Source: an uncultured bacterium
GTDB lineage: Bacteria; Gemmatimonadota; Gemmatimonadetes; Longimicrobiales; RSA9
Assembly: GCA_937889645.1 (NCBI GenBank)
Contig: CALBZE010000030.1
Span: 1 to 20,508 of the forward strand
Length of the DNA: 20,508 bases
Direction of reading: 5' to 3'
This document shows, one piece after another, positions 15,048 through 20,508 of this stretch; the first letter of the stretch is position 1, and the number at the start of each line of letters is the position of its first letter. The position numbers were made by a program, and so were the translations under genes. The notes under the pieces are model-generated. The model ran no database searches and had not been told where the DNA came from. It saw only the letters and a program-made list of their open reading frames with translations.

Positions 15048-17042
15048 ATGCGCCGATCCCACGTTCTTGCCGCGGTCCTGATGTTGACGGTCGTCGCCGC
15101 GCCGCCCCGGCTGCTGAACCTGGACGAATTGGGCTTCTACGCGGACGAGGAGACGACGGCGTTCCCGGCCCGGGCGCTGGTCGAGGTCGGGCGGCCGGTC
15201 ATGCCGTCGGGGATGCCGTACCTGCGCGCGGCGCCGCTCACGTGGTTGAACGCCGTGTCCGCGCGGATCTTCGGACTCGACGCCGAGGCGTCGTACCGGC
15301 TGCCGACCGCGGTGATCGGGACGCTGACGGTGCCGGTGTTCTTCCTGGCGGGCGTGCGGTTGGTCGGCCCGGCGGCGGCGCTGGTCGCGGCGCTGCTCCT
15401 GGCGGGCTCGGAGTGGCACATCCTCTTCTCGCGCCAGGCGCGGATGTACGCGCCGATGTTGGGTTTCGCGATCGCGGCCGCGGCGGCGATCCTGGCGTGG
15501 GCGGAGCGCGGGCGGCGACGCGAGCTCCTGGTCGCGCTCGGGCTCTTCACCGCGGCGGTCTCGCTCCACGTGCTCGCGGCGTTCGTCCTCCTCTTCGCGC
15601 TGCTGCCGATCGTCTTCGGGTCCGAGACGCGGCCGAGGCCGACGTCGCTCGTCAGGTTCTCGGCGATCGGCGCATTGGGAACGGTCGCGTATCTGCGGCT
15701 GGTGGAGACGGCGGGGTTCCGCGTAGGCGATTTCGCGAGCACGCTGGGCGAGCCGGGCGGATCGCTGGTGCGGACGTGGCTCGCGGCGGCGGGCTCGGTC
15801 CCCGTGTGGCGCTGGCCGCTCATGACGGCGGGCGCGGCGGCCGGAACGTGGTTCGCGGTCCGAGCCGGGCGTGCGCTCCCGGAGCCGCTGCGCGGAGTGA
15901 GGCGGCTCGCGCACGCGGCGAGCGGTCTCGCGGCCGGCGCGCTCGCCGGCGCCGGGCACCTCTACGGCGCCGGACTCTCCGGGCTGGTCTTCCTGCTCCT
16001 GGACCCCGCCCCGGCGCGACGCACGGTTCGAGCGGCCGCCGCCCCGGCGGCGTTGCTCTGGGTCGTCGCCGCCGCCTCGGCGGTCGGCGCGGTGGCGACG
16101 TATGGCCCTGTCGAGGGCGCGAAGTCCCTGCTCCGCTTTCCGTTCCCGTACTTCGTCCCCCTCGCCCGGCAGTCGGTCGGCGTGGCCATGCTCTTTGGGG
16201 CCGCGACGATGTGGATGGCGCTGGCACCGGATCGGCCGCAGCAACGGGGGCTGCGCATGTGCGTCCTCGCGGTGGTCGTCGGGATCGCGGGGATCGGCGC
16301 CGCGCGGGCGTGGGGCGGCACGAGGTTCCTGCTCCCGCTCTACCCGTTCTACCTGCTCGCGGCCGCGGCGGCGCTGGTAGAGGGGGCGCGCGCCGCGCTG
16401 GGTCGGATCCACGCACCGCACCCGACGCTTGCTGTCGGCGCCGCCGCACTGGTCGCGGTTTCGGGTGTCGTCGGCGGGCACGGCGCGCCGCAGGCGTTTC
16501 GCATGACGACGCTCCGCCACGGCGAACCGGTGCAGGCGACGATGCACATGGTCCCGTTCCGGCCGGACCACGCTTCACCGGGACGGTTCGTCGCGGAGCG
16601 GCGGCGGCCCGGCGACATCCTCATCGCCGAGGACCCGCTGCAGCAGCGCTGGTACGCGGGGCCGGTCGACTTCTGGCTGCGCTCGTTCGCCGACGGGCGG
16701 CTGTTCGTCTACCGCGCACCGGATGGCACTCTGCGCGACATTTACGTCAACAGCCGTATCCTCAGCGACGTCGCCACCGTCGATTCGCTGTTGAAGCATG
16801 CGTCGGGGCGGGTCTGGGTGATCACTTCCGGGGAGACGTATGGCGAACGCGATTACTACCTCGACGACGCGCAGCGCCGGTGGCTCGACTCGCTGGAGGC
16901 CACGCTCGCGCCGGAGTTCACCGGCCGCGACGGCGTGACCCGCGTCTACTGCCTCAACTGCTCCAGCGGAGCGCCGGCGCGAAGCGACGAATCAGCGCCG
17001 CCACCTCCTGTCGGGGCACGAGCTCCCACCGATAGGCGATGA
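15048..17042 (+). CDS. GT39/ArnT-like membrane glycosyltransferase with large C-terminal domain (664 aa)
   Basis: A second GT-C-type membrane glycosyltransferase, distinct from the one to its left. I chose ATG 15048 because GGAG at 15038-15041 lies 6 nt upstream; ATG 15042 directly abuts that site, and the longer reading to 14931 adds only low-complexity residues. The product begins with one helix (about 5-22), then a periplasmic loop with FYADEETTAF and the acidic cluster D33/E34/E35 at the catalytic position. There are about ten to twelve hydrophobic segments up to residue 470, including SEWHILFSRQARMY, a typical family loop. A soluble part of about 190 residues follows, with a Cys-x2-Cys (YCLNCSS) near its end. 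The final 30 residues are Pro/Ala-rich and overlap the convergent flippase gene by 89 nt. Sugar donor and acceptor are unknown. Confidence 0.85.
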   Translation: MRRSHVLAAVLMLTVVAAPPRLLNLDELGFYADEETTAFPARALVEVGRPVMPSGMPYLRAAPLTWLNAVSARIFGLDAEASYRLPTAVIGTLTVPVFFLAGVRLVGPAAALVAALLLAGSEWHILFSRQARMYAPMLGFAIAAAAAILAWAERGRRRELLVALGLFTAAVSLHVLAAFVLLFALLPIVFGSETRPRPTSLVRFSAIGALGTVAYLRLVETAGFRVGDFASTLGEPGGSLVRTWLAAAGSVPVWRWPLMTAGAAAGTWFAVRAGRALPEPLRGVRRLAHAASGLAAGALAGAGHLYGAGLSGLVFLLLDPAPARRTVRAAAAPAALLWVVAAASAVGAVATYGPVEGAKSLLRFPFPYFVPLARQSVGVAMLFGAATMWMALAPDRPQQRGLRMCVLAVVVGIAGIGAARAWGGTRFLLPLYPFYLLAAAAALVEGARAALGRIHAPHPTLAVGAAALVAVSGVVGGHGAPQAFRMTTLRHGEPVQATMHMVPFRPDHASPGRFVAERRRPGDILIAEDPLQQRWYAGPVDFWLRSFADGRLFVYRAPDGTLRDIYVNSRILSDVATVDSLLKHASGRVWVITSGETYGERDYYLDDAQRRWLDSLEATLAPEFTGRDGVTRVYCLNCSSGAPARSDESAPPPPVGARAPTDRR

Positions 17043-18452
17043 GCGTGTAGACTACGCCGAACGCGACGCCGCCGGCCGCCAGCCGCGGGAGCGGTCCCGG
17101 GAGCGCGAGCGCGACGGCCGAGACGGCGGCACTGGCGAGGGACGCGGCGCCGACGCGCACGATCGTTCGCCATGGCAGCACGGTGCGCAGGGCGAGCCCG
17201 AGGCGGTGGGCGACCATGGCGATGCCCAGCGTGCGCATCACGCCGAGCCCGACCACGTAGCCGACGATCGCGCCGAGGAAGAGCGAGACCGGCGCGAGCG
17301 CGAGCACGGTGACGACGCTCGCGGCCAGACCGGCCACGTTCGCCTTCACGATGAAAGGCGTGTCTCCGGTCGCGCGGAGGATCCCGTGGTCGACGAGGCC
17401 CCAGAGGAGCAGCGTCGTCGCGAAGACGCGGAAGACCGGGACGGCCGCGAGGTAAGCCGGCCCGAATAGCAACGTGAAGACGTCGCGTGCAAAGAGCTGG
17501 GCCAGGAGCCAGCACGGGACGAGGATCGCGGCCAGCCGCTCGAGGGTCACGTGCCAGAGGCGACGCAGCGCGGCGACGTCGCCTGCCCGGTGCGCCTCCG
17601 CGGCGCGGACGAGCATGACGTCCACCACGGACGCGACGAGCATCCCGAGGATCGGGATGTGGAGGATCCCGACGGAGTAGACGGCGAAGCCGGCCGCGGA
17701 CGCGCGCGCGGCGACGAAGTACTGGTGGAAGTGGTTGAGCCCGATCTCGAAGACGACTGCGACGGCGAAGGGTACCGCGTACCGAAGCTGCGCCGCGAGG
17801 TCGCCCGCGTTGGCGCGCGGGCCGGGGTCCGCGGTGCGGAAGCGAACGTAGGCCAGGAGCGCGGCGCCGCGCAGTGCGGCGGACAGAACGGCTGCCCACA
17901 CGACGGCCCCGACCGAGCGCCAGGCGATCGCTGCGGCGACGATCGCGCCGGCGCGCACGAGGTCGCCGCCGGCGATCGCCCAGGCCGCGATCGTCGCGCG
18001 GCGGTCGACGACGGGTACCGCGTCGATCAGGAGCGCGGGGATCGAGAGCGCGACGAAGAGCGCGACGGCGTGGCGGTATTCCGCGAGCGAGGGCGAGTCG
18101 AGCGCGGCGGCGACGACGTCGCCGGCGACGACGAGGCCGATTCCCGCCGCCGCGCCGGCGAGGGAGAGGAGCGCGAGCGCCTGGTGGACGAAGCGCTGGC
18201 CGCGGCCGCCATCGCGGGGGACGAAATAGAAGAGCGACGCGTTCAGACCCAGGTTGCAGATCGGCACCAGCGTCGCCGAGATCAGGAAGATTTGCTTGTA
18301 GACGCCGAACTCGTCCTGGCTGAAGATCCGGGGACCAGGACGAGAGGGATCGCGAAAGTGAGCGCGAAGCCGGCCGCCCGCGCGCCCGTGAGGATGACGG
18401 ACTGGACGGCGAGCGACCGCTCCTGCCTGGCGAAGGCGCGCGCGAGGCGCAT
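16954..18452 (-). pseudogene. Wzx-type polysaccharide flippase (MOP superfamily), frameshifted near the 5' end
   Basis: The flippase moves lipid-linked repeat units across the inner membrane. The start ATG at 18452 overlaps the previous stop by one base (TGATG). The first frame encodes MRLARAFARQERSLAVQSV and a first helix ending IPLVLVP, then runs to a stop at 18282. In another frame RIFSQDEFGVYKQIFLISATL follows, the usual next segment of these proteins, and that frame continues to 16954 with about eleven more hydrophobic segments. The shift falls at the GGGG run 18330-18333: two extra bases (or one lost) compared with the expected LVLVRIFSQ. The 3' ORF could start at GTG 18267 but would lack the first membrane helix. 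The repaired length is about 498 residues, normal for the family. A sequencing error or a true inactivating mutation are both possible. Confidence 0.85.
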
Positions 18453-19444
18453 CACGTGCCGGGGACGCGGTCGGCGACGCGGTACGGCCGGCGGTCCGGC
18501 GCGTGGAGGTGCACGATGATCTCGCCGACGAGCCCGAGCGCGATGGCCTGGATCCCCACCACGAGGAAGAGCGAGCCGAGCAGGAGCAGCGGGCGGTCGG
18601 CGATCCCCTGCCCCGAGATGCGCTGGACGAATAGCACGCCGAGCACGACCGCGCCGACGAAGGCGAGGAGGCTGCCGACGAGTCCGAAGAAGCGGAGCGG
18701 CTTTTCCGTGAACCGAAGCAGGAAGAAGAGGTTCAGCAGGTCGATCAGTCGGCGCAGATAAACGCCGGGCCGGTAGACGCGCGCCGCCGTGTCGCGCTCG
18801 TGCTGCGGAGCGGCGACCTCCTCGACCGAGTACCCTTCGCGGCGGGCGAAGAGCGGGAGGAAGCGATGGAAGTCGCCGTAGAGCGGCACGCCGCGCAGGA
18901 CGTCCCGGCGAATGGCGCGCACGCCGCAGGCGATGTCGCGGGTGCGGCCGCCGACGAGGCGTCGCACGATGGCGTGGAACGCCATTCCCTGGAGGCGGTT
19001 GACCCATGCGTCGCGGCGCGGCCACCGGTAGGCGAGCGCGACGTCTGCGCCGGCCTCGACGCGCCGCACCAGACCGGGAATCACGGACGCGTCGACGCGG
19101 CGGTAAGCCGGCAGCGTAACGACGATCGCCCCTCGCGCCTCCAACGCCGCGGCCTTGAGCAGCGCCGACTCACCCACGGTCTGCCCCATGACGAAGCTGC
19201 GGATCGGCTCACCGCGCTCGCGCAGCGGCTGGAGCGCGGGGAGGTAATCCGCGCGCCAGGGCTCGACGGCGAAGATGAACTTGAAGCGATAGCCCGCATC
19301 GCGCAACGGCGCGGCGTACTCCTCGTAGAGGCCATCGAGCGGCTCGGGGCGCTCGGCGACGGGGATGATGACGGAGACGTCGACGCCGTCGCCCGAGAGG
19401 TCGCGGACGCCGGCGCGGGCGGATTCGAGGAACGTATCGTCCAT
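18452..19444 (-). CDS. ArnC/DPM1-like GT2 paralogue lacking the catalytic motifs (likely pseudoenzyme)
   Basis: The 330-residue product has the layout of the polyprenyl-phosphate glycosyltransferases beside it: a GT2-like domain (about 20-225) and two C-terminal membrane helices (about 252-275 and 285-312). VSVIIPVAERPE opens the fold. Where active enzymes have VDDGSTD, this one reads FAVEPWRAD, and where they have the metal-binding DxD it reads VTLPAYRRVD. GIRRDVLR-like, DFHRFLPL and TEKPLRFFG segments align by eye with MHRFIPA and RERPLALFG of the neighbour, so descent from a common ancestor is clear. I chose ATG 19444 (2 nt after the previous stop) over a TTG at 19450. It may be a non-catalytic partner or use another chemistry; the function is unknown. 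Confidence 0.82.
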   Translation of the reverse strand: MDDTFLESARAGVRDLSGDGVDVSVIIPVAERPEPLDGLYEEYAAPLRDAGYRFKFIFAVEPWRADYLPALQPLRERGEPIRSFVMGQTVGESALLKAAALEARGAIVVTLPAYRRVDASVIPGLVRRVEAGADVALAYRWPRRDAWVNRLQGMAFHAIVRRLVGGRTRDIACGVRAIRRDVLRGVPLYGDFHRFLPLFARREGYSVEEVAAPQHERDTAARVYRPGVYLRRLIDLLNLFFLLRFTEKPLRFFGLVGSLLAFVGAVVLGVLFVQRISGQGIADRPLLLLGSLFLVVGIQAIALGLVGEIIVHLHAPDRRPYRVADRVPGT

Positions 19445-19446
19445 GG

Positions 19447-20400
19447 TCAACGTGCCTCCTCGCGGATGAGGGGCGGATGCTCGGCCCGTCGACGTCGCCT
19501 CTCCCTCAACGCGACCTCGCCCACGAGCCCCAGGAGGAGCAGGTGGAGCGCGAGGCCGAACCAGAGGAGCGCAACGGCCGGGAAGACCATCGCGTTCGCC
19601 TTATACTGCTGGAACTCGAGCCAGGAGACGACGGTCGCGGCGGCGAAGGCGGTGCCGAGCAGAAGCGCGCACGCGGCGGCGAGGCCGAAGAGCGCGAGCG
19701 GCCGCTCGCGGAACGAACGGATCATCTTGATCGTGAGCAGGTCGGCCAGGACCTTCGCGACGCGTGAGAGGCCGTACTTGCTCGTGCCGTAGCGCCGCGG
19801 ATGGTGCCGCACGGGGATCTCCGTGATGCGCGCACCCGCCGTCGCCGCGGCGACGGCGGGGATGAAGCGGTGCATGTCCGAATAGAGGTGCAGCCGCTCG
19901 AGCAGCTCGCGGCGATACGCCTTGAGCGAGCAGCCGTTGTCCCGGATCTGGACGCCGGTGATGTTTCGGATGATGCGGTTCGCGACCCAGGACGGGACCT
20001 TCCGCGTGATCAGCCGGTCCTGCCGCTTCTCCCGATACCCTGCCACCAGGTCGTACCCTTCGCCGACGCGCTCGATCAGTCGCGGGATGTCGCCGGGGTC
20101 GTTCTGCAGGTCGCCGTCCATGCTGACGACGATGTCGCCGCGGGCGTGGTCGAAGCCCGCCTGCATCGCGGGCGTCTGGCCGTAGTTGCGGGCTAGCCGG
20201 ATCAGCCGCACGCGCGGGTCCTCCGCGGAGATGCGCGCCGCGATCGAGGGCGTTGCGTCGGTGCTGCCGTCGTCGACGAGGATCAGCTCCCAGCGCTCGA
20301 TACTGGCGAGCGCCTCGCGCACGGCGGCGACGAGGGGCTCGAGGGATTCTTCCTCGTTGAAGAGCGGGACGACGACGGAGAGGGCTGGTCGAGTTTCCAT
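19447..20400 (-). CDS. Polyprenyl-phosphate glycosyltransferase, GT2 (ArnC/DPM1-like)
   Basis: This enzyme is expected to transfer a sugar from a nucleotide donor to polyprenyl phosphate on the cytoplasmic face. That product feeds membrane glycosyltransferases such as the two GT39 proteins of this locus. The 317-residue product has LSVVVPLFNEEESL (7-20), the nucleotide-binding VDDGSTD (42-48), the metal-binding MDGDLQNDP (94-102; D95, D97), RDNGCSLKAYRR (153-164) and MHRFIP (176-181). Two membrane helices follow at about 236-260 and 271-296. Length and motifs fit ArnC/GtrB closely. The ATG at 20400 has only a weak ribosome-binding site. It heads the operon with the degenerate paralogue and Wzx. 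The sugar is unknown. Confidence 0.92.
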   Translation of the reverse strand: METRPALSVVVPLFNEEESLEPLVAAVREALASIERWELILVDDGSTDATPSIAARISAEDPRVRLIRLARNYGQTPAMQAGFDHARGDIVVSMDGDLQNDPGDIPRLIERVGEGYDLVAGYREKRQDRLITRKVPSWVANRIIRNITGVQIRDNGCSLKAYRRELLERLHLYSDMHRFIPAVAAATAGARITEIPVRHHPRRYGTSKYGLSRVAKVLADLLTIKMIRSFRERPLALFGLAAACALLLGTAFAAATVVSWLEFQQYKANAMVFPAVALLWFGLALHLLLLGLVGEVALRERRRRRAEHPPLIREEAR

Positions 20401-20427
20401 CGTGGCGGCGGGGAGGGCAATGGGTGT

Positions 20428-20502
20428 GCCGGGGGTGCCCCGGCGAGGGCGGCGGCGTTGGGGGCGCGCTTTGCGCGCGGGGGCGGCCGCACTTCGTGCG
20501 GC
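20428..20502. repeat. Three consecutive short hairpins at the right edge
   Basis: Three perfect inverted repeats with 3-nt loops follow one another: GCCGGGG-GTG-CCCCGGC (20428-20444), GCGCGC-TTT-GCGCGC (20464-20478) and GCCGCAC-TTC-GTGCGGC (20486-20502). They are separated by G-rich linkers and lie in the non-coding stretch upstream of the GT2 gene. No T-tract follows, so they are not ordinary terminators. They may be part of an extragenic palindrome cluster that continues beyond the window. Confidence 0.45.
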
Positions 20503-20508
20503 GGGGAG

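Noticed and set aside
13512..16571. A 1019-codon minus-strand ORF
   Set aside because: It runs antisense to the two GT39 genes in a frame that is open because of G/C-rich third positions. Its translation is Arg/Pro/Gly-rich without domains.
18330..18333. Phase-variable G-tract in the flippase
   Set aside because: Four bases are too few for frequent slippage; phase-variable tracts are normally eight or more.
1..20508. Exosortase/PEP-CTERM genes, CRISPR arrays, tRNA or rRNA genes, transposases
   Set aside because: I looked for their characteristic motifs and repeats and saw none; the regulator resembles PEP-CTERM-associated regulators only in general architecture.

Overview
This window comes from a very GC-rich (about 70% by eye) bacterial chromosome. 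It is an exopolysaccharide / O-antigen type polysaccharide locus of about 20 kb with at least 15 recognisable genes. The gene content suggests Wzx/Wzy-type assembly: a phosphoglycosyl transferase that starts the lipid-linked chain, several GT4 and GT2 glycosyltransferases, two GT39/ArnT-like membrane glycosyltransferases, a Wzx flippase and a WaaL/Wzy-type ligase or polymerase. Decorating enzymes and a sigma54-type response regulator accompany them. This fits a Gram-negative phylum with G/C-rich third codon positions, such as Gemmatimonadota, Acidobacteriota or a deltaproteobacterial lineage. The phylum cannot be fixed from sequence alone.

Layout: (a) 1-82, minus: first codons of an NAD-dependent sugar epimerase/dehydratase. 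(b) 83-452: a regulatory interval with a near-consensus sigma54 promoter (198-213), a possible 5' hairpin (230-247) and a strong intrinsic terminator (346-390), together bounding a candidate small RNA of about 165 nt. (c) 453-2021, plus: a REC-AAA+-Fis sigma54 activator broken by two nearby indels, followed by a textbook terminator (2074-2116). (d) 2316-3083, plus: the initiating sugar-phosphate transferase. (e) 7938 to 3157, minus: a tightly coupled operon of three GT4 enzymes and one GT2, each pair overlapping by 4 nt. (f) 8281-10727, plus: a polysaccharide deacetylase coupled to a membrane protein with three VanZ-like units. (g) 14866 to 10735, minus: GT39, O-antigen ligase/polymerase, ATP-grasp enzyme, again with 4-nt overlaps. 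(h) 15048-17042, plus: a second GT39-like protein, divergent from the first. (i) 20400 to 16954, minus: an ArnC/DPM1-like GT2, a paralogue that has lost the GT2 active-site motifs, and a Wzx flippase with a frameshift near its 5' end. (j) 20401-20508: three short hairpins in a row.

Inferred division of labour: the phosphoglycosyl transferase loads the first sugar on undecaprenyl phosphate; the GT4/GT2 enzymes extend the repeat unit on the cytoplasmic face; Wzx flips it; the Wzy/WaaL-like protein polymerises or ligates it; GT39 and ArnC-like proteins add sugars from polyprenyl carriers on the outer face; the deacetylase and ATP-grasp protein may modify it. No chain-length regulator, outer-membrane export channel, tyrosine kinase or exosortase gene lies in the window.

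The most unusual part is the left regulatory end. A sigma54 promoter runs into a terminator immediately before a LuxO/NtrC-architecture regulator gene, which resembles in principle the Qrr RNA / LuxO arrangement of vibrios. The regulator is interrupted by a 5-bp tandem duplication.
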